NCBI GenBank assembly: GCA_002346225.1
Contig: DDYY01000015.1
Coordinates: 1 to 41,815 of the forward strand
DNA from: Bacteroidetes bacterium UBA3022
GTDB taxonomy: Bacteria; Bacteroidota; Bacteroidia; Chitinophagales; BACL12
Direction of reading: 5' to 3'
Length of the DNA stretch: 41,815 bases
The translations under genes were made by a program, and so were the position numbers. Under the pieces are notes generated by a model. It did not search any database and was not told the DNA's origin. It saw only the letters and a program-made list of their open reading frames with translations. Positions 1-8,125 of this stretch are shown piece by piece; the first letter of the stretch is position 1, and each line of letters opens with the position of its first letter.

Positions 1-1050
1 GATTATTGCGGTGATTATTTTGTGCCCGGGTCGCCTGTGGAAGGTTGGCAACTGCAAATCGGTTCCGACACCTGGGCCAATACGGATCAAAGTTGCTTCA
101 CAAGTGACGTGCCGGGAGACGTAACGGATTACTCCTACGCAGGAGGTATCTACACTGGTGTATGGGAGGGAAGCATAGCTTCTGAAAACCTGAGCATCAC
201 GCAGATTACCACGCTGCCGGAAGATAAACTGTACTTCGTAACCCGGATACTCCTGTGTAACGATGGCGCGACGCCTATTGAAGATGTTTATTATATGCGT
301 AATGTGGATCCGGACAACGACCAGCCATGGTCAGGGGATTTTACCACTGAAAACGTTATTGTATACCAGCCACCAGCTGATGATCAGGCGCTTGTTACCT
401 CTGAAGGTTTGACTTTCGGTTGCTTTTTGGGAATAGGTGCCCGCGATACCAACGCCAGGGTTTCTTACGGAAACTTTGCTACCACTGCAGGTACACCTGA
501 AGATGTGTGGTTTGCAACCGGTGGATACAGCGGTTCAGGAACAAGTACAGCAGATGAGGCCAACTCTATTTCATTCTATGTACCGATTATCAATCCGGGC
601 GAATGTAAGTGTGTTGCTTTTGCATACATCCTGAACGTCGATGACCTGGAAGAAGCACTGGAAGCTACTGTTACCTATAACCTTACGGTTGATGGAGAAG
701 CAGTAGCCAGCGGCGATACCGTTTATATCTGTGAGCCGGGCGATCCTGTAGAGCTGGCGGTACTGGGTGCAGATGATTATGAATGGACATGGAGTCCGTC
801 AGATATCATCGACACCGATACAGGCTCCGTTGTTATCGCCAATCCAACCGAAACTGTAACCATCACCGCTGTCGGTGTGGGTGGTTTCTGCGGCGATGCA
901 TCTGTGAATGTTACCTTATTAATTGATGAAGAAGAATTTGCCGATGCCGGTGTTGACCAGGCTATTTGCTTTGGTTTATCAACAACCCTCGATGGAGACG
1001 GTGGCGATTTCGAAAGCCAGTACAGCTGGAGTCCTACCACAGGCCAGTGA
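1..1050 (+). CDS. T9SS type B cargo, N-terminal fragment (5' partial, frameshifted)
   Basis: The frame is open from base 1, so the true start lies upstream of the window. The visible part is most of an N-terminal domain shared with the two genes that follow (motifs RNVDPD, LGIGA and ARVSYGNF), then the start of an Ig/PKD-like repeat (YSWSP). The frame stops at 1048-1050 immediately after SPTTG. The same protein continues in another frame to 1915, so this is the front part of a broken gene. By homology to the next gene it is an exported surface protein; its ligand or function is unknown. Whether the break is biological or a sequencing error cannot be told here. Confidence 0.8.
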   Translation, partial: DYCGDYFVPGSPVEGWQLQIGSDTWANTDQSCFTSDVPGDVTDYSYAGGIYTGVWEGSIASENLSITQITTLPEDKLYFVTRILLCNDGATPIEDVYYMRNVDPDNDQPWSGDFTTENVIVYQPPADDQALVTSEGLTFGCFLGIGARDTNARVSYGNFATTAGTPEDVWFATGGYSGSGTSTADEANSISFYVPIINPGECKCVAFAYILNVDDLEEALEATVTYNLTVDGEAVASGDTVYICEPGDPVELAVLGADDYEWTWSPSDIIDTDTGSVVIANPTETVTITAVGVGGFCGDASVNVTLLIDEEEFADAGVDQAICFGLSTTLDGDGGDFESQYSWSPTTGQ

Positions 1051-1915
1051 TCCTACGATTGCCAACCCGGAGGCTGCTCCCACCTCTACTACTACCTATA
1101 CGCTTACTACGCTTGATATTTACGGTTGTCCTGCAACGGATGAAGTAACAGTAGTAGTGAATCCTTTACCGGATGTTAGTGCTGGTCCCGACCAGGAGTT
1201 TTGCGTGGATGGTGTTATTACACTGGAAGCTTCAGGCGCAGTAACCTACGAATGGAGTCCTGAAGTAGGCTTGAGCGATCCCAATATTGCCAATCCGGAA
1301 TGTACCGTAGATGACGAAACGACCTATACCGTAACAGGTACAGATGCCAATGGCTGTATCAATACCGATGAGGTGAATGTTTCTGTGAATTACCTTCCTG
1401 AGGTGATTGCGGTGGCCAGTCCTTATACCATAGATGTATTCCTGGGCCAGACATCTCAATTAAGCGTAACAACAGGTGGGGTAGTATTTGAGTGGTTCCC
1501 AACAACCGGCTTGAGCAACCCGACGATATCCAATCCAGTTGTTAGCGGTATTCCTGATACTACTGTTTATGTGGTTACGGTTACGGACATCAATGGCTGT
1601 GTAAGCTCAGACACTGTAGTGGTAAATGCCATTGGCGAACTGGTTATTGGTCTGCCAACAGCCTTCTCACCCAATAATGATGGTATCAACGACCTGTATG
1701 CACCTGTGGTGGATGGTAGTGGTGACCTGAGTTATTTTGCTATCTACAACCGCTGGGGACAGTTGATTCACGAAGGTGCCAGTTCCCTCGATGGATGGGA
1801 TGGTACTGTGGAAGGAAAACCTGCTGATGTGGGCACCTATGTTGTGGTTGCCCGTGCAAGGACCAGCTTAGACGAAGAACGCAGCTATCAGGGGTATTTT
1901 ACCCTCATACGATAA
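1046..1915 (+). CDS. T9SS type B cargo, C-terminal fragment (continues preceding fragment after frameshift)
   Basis: This is the remainder of the preceding gene in the +2 frame. It begins at SDPTIANPE, which in sister repeats follows directly after TTGL. It holds about three Ig/PKD-like repeats of the pattern AGPDQEFC...YEWSP...GLSDP...TYTVTGTDANGC, ending with a gliding-motility/T9SS type B sorting domain (TAFSPNNDGINDLY, then IYNRWGQLI, DGWDGT, GTYVV and the final FTLIR). Type B domains direct export across the outer membrane by the T9SS. An ATG at 923 is in frame, but the 923-1045 stretch is an out-of-frame reading of the upstream fragment and is not a credible start. Unlike the next two paralogues, its C-terminal repeats are divergent from theirs. 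Confidence 0.8.
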   Translation, partial: SDPTIANPEAAPTSTTTYTLTTLDIYGCPATDEVTVVVNPLPDVSAGPDQEFCVDGVITLEASGAVTYEWSPEVGLSDPNIANPECTVDDETTYTVTGTDANGCINTDEVNVSVNYLPEVIAVASPYTIDVFLGQTSQLSVTTGGVVFEWFPTTGLSNPTISNPVVSGIPDTTVYVVTVTDINGCVSSDTVVVNAIGELVIGLPTAFSPNNDGINDLYAPVVDGSGDLSYFAIYNRWGQLIHEGASSLDGWDGTVEGKPADVGTYVVVARARTSLDEERSYQGYFTLIR

Positions 1916-1935
1916 TCACAACGTAAAATCTTGTT

Positions 1936-1970
1936 AAAGAACGGGTATGCACATGCCCGTTCTTTTTATT
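1936..1970 (+). terminator. Rho-independent terminator
   Basis: A hairpin (left arm AAAGAACGGG, right arm CCCGTTCTTT) lies 20 bases after the stop of the first secreted-protein gene. It is followed by a T-rich tail. Confidence 0.8.
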
Positions 1971-2013
1971 TTAGGCGTTCATGAACTACCTTTATAGTAC
2001 ACATAACAATGCT

Positions 2014-3933
2014 ATGAAAAAACTTAGCCACTTCCTCACACCTTCTTTCATCCTGCTGGCGCTGACACTAATGCCCGCGAAGCTGCAGGCACAGATAGTG
2101 GGTGCTAATGCGTTCTTGCAGGGTTCCGTCGTTGAAATAGGCGTGAACACATGCGGAGCTTATGGAAGTAATGTGCTGCCTCCAACAGGTTATCACCCGA
2201 CTGAGTTTGCTGGACTGGGCTTTGTGGCCGATTCCGACCTAGATGGTTGGGATGTCGGAACGCCGGATTATTGCGGTGATTATTTTGTGCCGGGCTCTCC
2301 TGTAGAGGGCTGGCAGATTCAAATTGACGGAACTACCTGGACCAACACTGACCAAAGCTGCTTTACCTCAGAAGTGCCCGGTGATGTTGTTTCATACGAT
2401 TATACCAGTGGTATTTATACTGTAGTATGGGAAGGAGAAGTGGGAAGTGAAGATCTGGGAATTACCCAAAAAACCATATTACCTGAGGATGCCGGTTTCT
2501 TCGTTACCAAGCTGATTTTTTGTAACAATGGAGTAAGTCCGTTGGAAGATATCTATTACAATCGAAATGTTGACCCCGATAATGACCAGCCTTGGTCCGG
2601 TGACTTTACAACAGACAACCTGATTGTCTTTCAACCGCCAGCAGATGATAAGGCCCTGGTTACCTCCGAAGGTTTGACTTATGGATGTTATCTCGGCATC
2701 GGCGCATTAGATACCAATGCAAGGGTTTCCTACGGAAATTTTGCTACTACTGCTGGTGATCCGGATGATGTTTGGTTTGCTACCGGAGGCTATTCCGGCT
2801 CCGGTTCCTCTGTGGGAGATATTGCGAATTCCATTGCATTCTATGTTGGCGATCTGGACCCCGGAGAATGCGTTTGTAAGGCTTTTGCCTACATCCTGAA
2901 CGAAGACGACCTGGAAGAGGCGCTGGCACTTACCGGTTCTTATCAGCTGTTTGCCGATAACCTGGAAATATCTGAAGTGTCGGAAGTAAACACTTGTCAG
3001 GGCGACACCATCCATTTTGAAATTACCAATGGAGATGAATACGACTGGACCTGGACACCCGGTACTTTCCTGGATACAGATGAGGGAACAACTGTAGTCT
3101 GTATTCCTGGTGACACTGTCATCTATTATCTCACAGGTACTTCAGAATGCGGAACCGTGTACGATACTATTACCGTCAATGCCTATACCATAGAAGGTAC
3201 AGCCAACGCGGGACCAGATACTGTGATTTGTCCCGGTGATACCATCAACCTCCAGGGCAGCGGTGGCTTTACTTACGAATGGGTACCACCCGTTTATCTG
3301 GCAGATGTCTCCGATCCCAACACCGAACTACAGGCACCATTAACAGATACTTATTATTTCCTGATAGCCTACAATGAACTGGGCTGCTCAGACACTGATA
3401 TGGTGTATATCGACCTGTTGCCTGTGCCTGATATCGATGCGGGACAAGATAAGGTGATGATATTGGGCGGATTTACCCAGCTTATAGCAGATGGGGGCGT
3501 GACTTACGAATGGACGCCGGCTGAATCGTTGTCCAATCCATTGGTATACAATCCTATCGCTTCACCTGAAGATACTACTGTTTACTACCTCACAGGCTAC
3601 GATGAATTCGGTTGTGTAGGGTATGACTCAGTAACGGTCTTCGTACAAGATCCTGTTTACATAGTTTCTCCTAATGCATTTACACCAAATGGCGATGATT
3701 TGAACGACTTTTTCCGTCCGGTAATCATCGGTCCCGGAACACTGCTCGATTTTCAGGTCTTTAATCGCTGGGGAGAGATGGTGTATCAGTGGAATGGCGT
3801 TGACAGGGGTTGGGACGGCTATTTTGCAGGTAAAGAGGCTGAAATCGGCACCTATTTAATTAATGTAAGGGCATTGGATGACCTTACAGGCAAAGAGCTG
3901 ACAGATGTAGGCTCCGTAGTATTGATGCGCTGA
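2014..3933 (+). CDS. Secreted T9SS type B sorting domain protein (second tandem paralogue)
   Basis: A 639-residue exported protein. The start is placed at the ATG at 2014, which gives a signal peptide (MKKLSHF, hydrophobic core, cleavage near LQAQ). An in-frame ATG at 1981 would only add 11 residues before it. Residues about 25-320 form the unfamiliar domain shared with both neighbours (cysteine pairs, WEG, RNVDPD, LGIGALDTNARVS, DLEEAL). Then come three Ig/PKD-like repeats (EWTPAESLSNP), and a type B sorting domain at about 555-639 (NAFTPNGDDLNDFF, FNRWGEMVY, GWDGYF). The N-terminal domain is closest to the preceding gene and the C-terminal half to the following gene. Probable surface or secreted protein; no enzymatic motif was recognised. 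Confidence 0.9.
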   Translation: MKKLSHFLTPSFILLALTLMPAKLQAQIVGANAFLQGSVVEIGVNTCGAYGSNVLPPTGYHPTEFAGLGFVADSDLDGWDVGTPDYCGDYFVPGSPVEGWQIQIDGTTWTNTDQSCFTSEVPGDVVSYDYTSGIYTVVWEGEVGSEDLGITQKTILPEDAGFFVTKLIFCNNGVSPLEDIYYNRNVDPDNDQPWSGDFTTDNLIVFQPPADDKALVTSEGLTYGCYLGIGALDTNARVSYGNFATTAGDPDDVWFATGGYSGSGSSVGDIANSIAFYVGDLDPGECVCKAFAYILNEDDLEEALALTGSYQLFADNLEISEVSEVNTCQGDTIHFEITNGDEYDWTWTPGTFLDTDEGTTVVCIPGDTVIYYLTGTSECGTVYDTITVNAYTIEGTANAGPDTVICPGDTINLQGSGGFTYEWVPPVYLADVSDPNTELQAPLTDTYYFLIAYNELGCSDTDMVYIDLLPVPDIDAGQDKVMILGGFTQLIADGGVTYEWTPAESLSNPLVYNPIASPEDTTVYYLTGYDEFGCVGYDSVTVFVQDPVYIVSPNAFTPNGDDLNDFFRPVIIGPGTLLDFQVFNRWGEMVYQWNGVDRGWDGYFAGKEAEIGTYLINVRALDDLTGKELTDVGSVVLMR

Positions 3934-4041
3934 TGACCATCAGGTCGGTCTGTCATGCTTGTGTTATGATTTGAACATTGGTTTCAATTAGTTGTTTTTT
4001 TGGTAATTTTATTCCTTTACAGGCCAAAGAAACCGCACAAC

Positions 4042-6015
4042 ATGAAACGCTCCTTTCAAGCTATTGTAGGCACTTTACTGCTCATATGCTCCACTTCGGG
4101 CATAACTTATGCTCAGATTTCCGGTGGCTCTGTGTTTCTGCAGGGGTGCTTTATCGAATTAGCTATTTCCGATTGCGGGGTTTACGGAACTTCGGTGACA
4201 CCGCCCGACGGACCATTTGGTGACTACCATGAAATTAATTTTAACGGACTGGGTTTCGTAGCTGACCACGAAAAAGATGGTTGGGACGATGCAACAGGTC
4301 CCGGAGAACCGGTGTTCTGCGGTGATTATTTTGCTCCCGGTTCGCCTGAAGAAGGCTGGGCCATTCAGGTGGGTTCGGATATTTGGGAAAATCACGCTAT
4401 CGGTTGCCAGGGCTACGGCTTTGGCTTTGGTCCAGATATAGATGGTAGCGTAACCGGTTACTTCGAGCTGTCAGGTGGTATTAAGCAGGCGGTATGGGAA
4501 GGTGAGATTTCCGATGGGGATGTGAATCTGAATATCGTTCAAACCACTTCCATGCGCAATGCAGGTCTCTACTTTTTAACAGCGGTGGAACTTTGCAATA
4601 CAGGTGATTCCGATATAACTGATTTATACTACACCAGAAATGTGGACCCTGATCAGGATGTTGACTGGTGTGGTCCTTACACAACTACCAATGATATAAT
4701 CTATAATTTCCCCGGTGACGATACATCTCTCGTAACAGCAGAAGGCTCATCCTGTGGCTGTTTTCTGGGAATTGGCGCACTGGATAGTCGTTCCAGAGTA
4801 AGTCACGGAAACTTCTTTATTTCTCCCGCCACCCCGGAACAGGCATGGAATGGAACAGGAGGTTACAGCAGCTCCGGTTCGCAGTTTTGTGATTGTGCTA
4901 TTCAGATAACTTTTAAAATCGATATCCCTGCAGGTACTTGTGATACGATTTACTTTGCCCACGTACTGGATCCTTCCGATTTACAGGAAGCCTTATTAGC
5001 TACCCAAACAGGAGGAATCACCCAGGTCACGGCAGATGGCACAGACATCAGTCCTGAAAATAATGTGTACAATACTTGCCAGGGTGATACGGTAGTGCTG
5101 AACATTACCAACGGGTCAGGTTATGAGTGGACCTGGTTCCCTGATACCTACTTGAATGTCGATACCGGTACCACGGTTATTTCTATTCCTTACGATACAG
5201 TTGTGTATTTCGTGCAAGGTATTGGTGAATGTGATACCATTATTGATACCATTACCATCAATGCAGAAAGTGTGGAAGGAATTGCGAATGCAGGTAACGA
5301 TACCATCATCTGTATTGGTGATACCATCAATCTGCAGGGAAGCGGTGGTGCTACCTATCTATGGCAGCCACCTGTTTATCTCGAAGATGTTAATGATCCG
5401 AATACTGAATTGCAAGCTCCACTCACTGATATGTATTACTTCCTGATAGCCTATAACGAGTTAGGTTGCCCGGATACGGATGTAGTATACATTGACCTCT
5501 TGCCAGAACCGGATATCGATGCCGGGCAGGATAAAGTGATAATTCTGGGTGGGTTCACACAACTTATTGCAGATGGAGGGGTGTCCTATGAATGGACGCC
5601 TGCCGAATCATTGTCGAATCCGCTGATTTATAATCCTATTGCCTCTCCTGATGATACAACAGTATATTACCTCACAGGTTACGATGAATTCGGTTGTGTC
5701 GGTTATGACTCTGTAACGGTCTTTGTACAGGATCCGGTTTATATTGTTACACCCAATGCTTTCACCCCGAACGGTGATGAACTGAATGACTTTTACATCC
5801 CTGTTATTATCGGCCCCGGAACGCTATTGGAATTCCAGATTTACAACCGCTGGGGCGAGCAGGTGTATGAATGGAATACTACAGATCGCGGTTGGGATGG
5901 ATTCTTCCAGGGCAAGGAAGCGGAAATGGGCACTTACATAGTGAATGCTTTAGCAAAAGATGATCTTACCGGCAAGGAAATTCGCCAGACCGGAACAGTC
6001 ATACTCATGCGATAA
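4042..6015 (+). CDS. Secreted T9SS type B sorting domain protein (third tandem paralogue)
   Basis: A 657-residue paralogue of the two preceding genes. The start is set at the ATG at 4042, giving a signal peptide (MKRSFQAIVG, cleavage near ITYAQ); an upstream ATG at 4000 would bury it. The N-terminal domain keeps the family landmarks (CGDYFAPGSPEEGW, TRNVDPDQD, CFLGIGALDSRSRVSHGNF) but differs most from the other two. From the NTCQGDT motif onward it is nearly the same protein as the second paralogue, including PVYIVTPNAFTPNGDELNDF and the terminal type B domain ending VILMR. The DNA differs mainly at third codon positions, so the C-terminal similarity is kept by selection and is not a fresh copy. 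Confidence 0.9.
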   Translation: MKRSFQAIVGTLLLICSTSGITYAQISGGSVFLQGCFIELAISDCGVYGTSVTPPDGPFGDYHEINFNGLGFVADHEKDGWDDATGPGEPVFCGDYFAPGSPEEGWAIQVGSDIWENHAIGCQGYGFGFGPDIDGSVTGYFELSGGIKQAVWEGEISDGDVNLNIVQTTSMRNAGLYFLTAVELCNTGDSDITDLYYTRNVDPDQDVDWCGPYTTTNDIIYNFPGDDTSLVTAEGSSCGCFLGIGALDSRSRVSHGNFFISPATPEQAWNGTGGYSSSGSQFCDCAIQITFKIDIPAGTCDTIYFAHVLDPSDLQEALLATQTGGITQVTADGTDISPENNVYNTCQGDTVVLNITNGSGYEWTWFPDTYLNVDTGTTVISIPYDTVVYFVQGIGECDTIIDTITINAESVEGIANAGNDTIICIGDTINLQGSGGATYLWQPPVYLEDVNDPNTELQAPLTDMYYFLIAYNELGCPDTDVVYIDLLPEPDIDAGQDKVIILGGFTQLIADGGVSYEWTPAESLSNPLIYNPIASPDDTTVYYLTGYDEFGCVGYDSVTVFVQDPVYIVTPNAFTPNGDELNDFYIPVIIGPGTLLEFQIYNRWGEQVYEWNTTDRGWDGFFQGKEAEMGTYIVNALAKDDLTGKEIRQTGTVILMR

Positions 6016-6032
6016 GAACATATCAATCCAAT

Positions 6033-6062
6033 AAAAGGCGTCCACTACGGGCGCCTTTTTTT
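6033..6062 (+). terminator. Rho-independent terminator
   Basis: A ten-pair stem (AAAGGCGTCC with GGGCGCCTTT, one G-T wobble) around a five-base loop, followed by a T run. It closes the secreted-protein array before the DUF3667 gene. Confidence 0.85.
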
Positions 6063-6083
6063 ATGTAGTATTGTAATGGCTGT

Positions 6084-7025
6084 ATGTTGCAGGTAAACAG
6101 TGATACGCAAAATTTATGTCTCAACTGTGGAACACCGTTGCAGGGAGAGTTCTGTCATGTATGCGGACAAAAAAGAATACGACCCTACAAATCATTTCCG
6201 TATTTGCTAAAGGAGCTGCTGGGTTCCTATTTCAACTTTGATTCTGCTTTAGTTGACACCCTGAAACTGCTCATAACTCGTCCCGGCTTTCTGACAACAG
6301 AATATGCAGCAGGAAAAAGAACCCAATACATTCATCCTATAAGGTTGTATGTTTTTACCAGTTTGATTTTTTTTATCGTTTTTATTCCTGTGACAGAAAG
6401 CAGGAATTTAAACGGTTCAGTAAGTATTGCTACCAGTAACGGCGAATCCTTGCCAGGAGTTGTCGACTCCATATCTTTATCAGACAGTATCTTTCTATTC
6501 AATACCTCTTATCCCTTGAGAGAGACCAGAGAAGCCATGCAGGCTTATCTCGATAGTCTGCCGGATGGGCAACGACCCGGGTATATGGCTAAGGCATTTC
6601 TCTTTAAGACCATTGAGCTTAATAACAAACCGATGGAGGATGTGAATAGGGAGTTTGTAAGTGCCTTTCTGAAGAACCTTCCCAAGATGCTGTTTTTTCT
6701 ATTGCCTATCTATGCACTGTTGTTGAAGGCTTTCTACTGGAGAAGACAGTTGTATCTGGAGGAGCATCTGGTATATACATTACACTTGCACATATTCTTA
6801 TTTATCTTAATTCTCATACTGCTATTTCTGGCCTTGATAAGCGGTTGGTTCTGGCTGCTGCTGGTCTTCATCGGGTTTGCCTATATGCTGCAATCGCAAC
6901 GCGTAGTTTTCAGACAAAAGAAAAGATGGATACTTCTAAAAACAGGACTTATACTGATGTGCTATGCTTTAGTCATATCCATAGTGTCGATATTAAACGT
7001 TGTTTATTCCTTTCTGACCTATTAA
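6084..7025 (+). CDS. DUF3667-type zinc-ribbon membrane protein
   Basis: A 313-residue protein. The N-terminus has a zinc-ribbon pattern, C12-x2-C15 and C24-x2-C27 (CLNCG...CHVCGQKR). It is followed by the conserved stretch seen in DUF3667 proteins of Bacteroidota (LLGSYFNFDSALVDTL, LLITRPGFLTTEYAAGKR). Hydrophobic segments lie near residues 89-107, 203-222, 235-268 and 286-312, so it is a polytopic inner-membrane protein with a cytoplasmic zinc finger. The family's function is not established; the resemblance to metazoan or bacterial transport proteins is too weak to use. It stands alone, between a terminator on its left and a two-way terminator on its right. Confidence 0.8.
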   Translation: MLQVNSDTQNLCLNCGTPLQGEFCHVCGQKRIRPYKSFPYLLKELLGSYFNFDSALVDTLKLLITRPGFLTTEYAAGKRTQYIHPIRLYVFTSLIFFIVFIPVTESRNLNGSVSIATSNGESLPGVVDSISLSDSIFLFNTSYPLRETREAMQAYLDSLPDGQRPGYMAKAFLFKTIELNNKPMEDVNREFVSAFLKNLPKMLFFLLPIYALLLKAFYWRRQLYLEEHLVYTLHLHIFLFILILILLFLALISGWFWLLLVFIGFAYMLQSQRVVFRQKKRWILLKTGLILMCYALVISIVSILNVVYSFLTY

Positions 7026-7027
7026 TA

Positions 7028-7060
7028 AAAAAGGCTGTATCAATTTGATACAGCCTTTTT
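7028..7060. terminator. Bidirectional terminator between the DUF3667 gene and mdh
   Basis: A long perfect inverted repeat (AAAAAGGCTGTATC, short loop, GATACAGCCTTTTT). A runs on one side and T runs on the other make it usable on both strands. It lies between two convergent genes. Confidence 0.88.
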
Positions 7061-7078
7061 ATTGAAGTAAGTATTGGT

Positions 7079-8017
7079 TTAGAACAATTTCATATTGTCC
7101 AATACATCGAGCACTTCTTTTACTGCTGTGGCAGAGTCTTTCAACAGCGCCATTTCAGCATCATTCAATTTCAATTCAATGATTTCCTCAATACCGTTAC
7201 GACCTAACTTGACCGGTACACCGAGATAAATATTGGAAAGACCGTATTCGCCATTCAACATGGCGCAGCAGGGGAAAATGCGCTTTTCATCTTTTAGGAT
7301 GGCTTCTACCATCTGAGCAGCGGCAGCTCCGGGTGCATACCATGCACTGGTACCCAGCAGATTCACGATTTCTCCACCACCTTTTTTAGTGCGCTCTACA
7401 ATGGCATTCAACGCTTCCGCATCGATGAGGTCCGTAACAGGAATTCCGGAAACGGTAGTGAAACGGGGTAGTGGCACCATGGTATCACCGTGACCACCCA
7501 TGAGTATAGCCTGAATATCTTTAGGAGAAACTTGCAGTGCTTCTGCAAGGAAGGCGCGGTACCTCGCAGTATCCAGTATACCTGCCATACCAAACACGCG
7601 ACGTGAGTCTACCTTAGCAGCTAAGTAAGCACAATAGCTCATTACATCCAATGGATTGGAGACAACGATGATGATGGCTTCAGGCGAGTGCTGCAGCACG
7701 TTTTCCGTTACTTGCTTTACAATGTTGGCATTGGTATTAATCAGGTCATCACGACTCATGCCCGGTTTTCTGGGTAAGCCGGAAGTAATAACTACCACAT
7801 CAGAATTGGCAGTTGCTGCATAGTCATTGGTAACTCCTTTAACAAATGTGCTGTAATAATCAACAGGTGCTTGCTGCCAGGTATCCAGGCTTTTGCCTTC
7901 AGCAGTGCCCTCCTTGATATCCAATACAATTATTTCGCTGAGGAAATCTTTGTGAGCCAGCACATTGGCTACGGTTGCCCCTACATTGCCGGCTCCGATA
8001 ACGGTTACTTTATTCAT
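7079..8017 (-). CDS. mdh: Malate dehydrogenase (NAD-dependent)
   Basis: A 312-residue, full-length enzyme of the LDH/MDH superfamily that interconverts malate and oxaloacetate in the cytosolic TCA cycle. Visible motifs are the Rossmann glycine loop GAGNVG (8-13), Asp33 at the end of beta-2 (expected for NAD over NADP), and the active-site loop with Arg83 and Arg89 (LPRKPGMSR). The substrate-specificity Arg152 lies in DTARYR, with catalytic Asp149 and His176 (GGHGDTM). The loop with an Arg-Lys-Pro-Gly-Met sequence marks malate and not lactate specificity. It is a single-gene unit. A -7-type element lies at 8038-8045 and a two-way terminator follows the stop. Confidence 0.97.
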   Translation of the reverse strand: MNKVTVIGAGNVGATVANVLAHKDFLSEIIVLDIKEGTAEGKSLDTWQQAPVDYYSTFVKGVTNDYAATANSDVVVITSGLPRKPGMSRDDLINTNANIVKQVTENVLQHSPEAIIIVVSNPLDVMSYCAYLAAKVDSRRVFGMAGILDTARYRAFLAEALQVSPKDIQAILMGGHGDTMVPLPRFTTVSGIPVTDLIDAEALNAIVERTKKGGGEIVNLLGTSAWYAPGAAAAQMVEAILKDEKRIFPCCAMLNGEYGLSNIYLGVPVKLGRNGIEEIIELKLNDAEMALLKDSATAVKEVLDVLDNMKLF

Positions 8018-8037
8018 TTTAGCGTCAGATTTTGCCG

Positions 8038-8045
8038 CAAAGTTA
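8038..8045 (-). promoter_or_regulatory. Putative mdh promoter -7 element
   Basis: The minus strand reads TAACTTTG, matching the Bacteroidota TAnnTTTG element, 20 bases before the mdh ATG. No TTG was found at the usual upstream distance, so only half of the promoter is supported. Confidence 0.4.
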
Positions 8046-8125
8046 CTGCTTTTATAGCCTTTTAATGCAGGATAGGAGAACGAAATTTGGCTTTGATTGT
8101 TAAGATGGTAGTTTTACACCGAAAT

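Larger units (their letters stand above)
1..6015 (+). repeat. Tandem array of three paralogous secreted-protein genes
   Basis: Three head-to-tail genes encode the same architecture. As an example, GDYFVPGSPVEGW at the window start recurs in the second gene from about 2275, and a variant (GDYFAPGSPEEGW) occurs in the third from about 4321. Relatedness differs along the length: genes 1 and 2 pair in the N-terminal domain, genes 2 and 3 pair in the C-terminal repeats. Confidence 0.8.
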
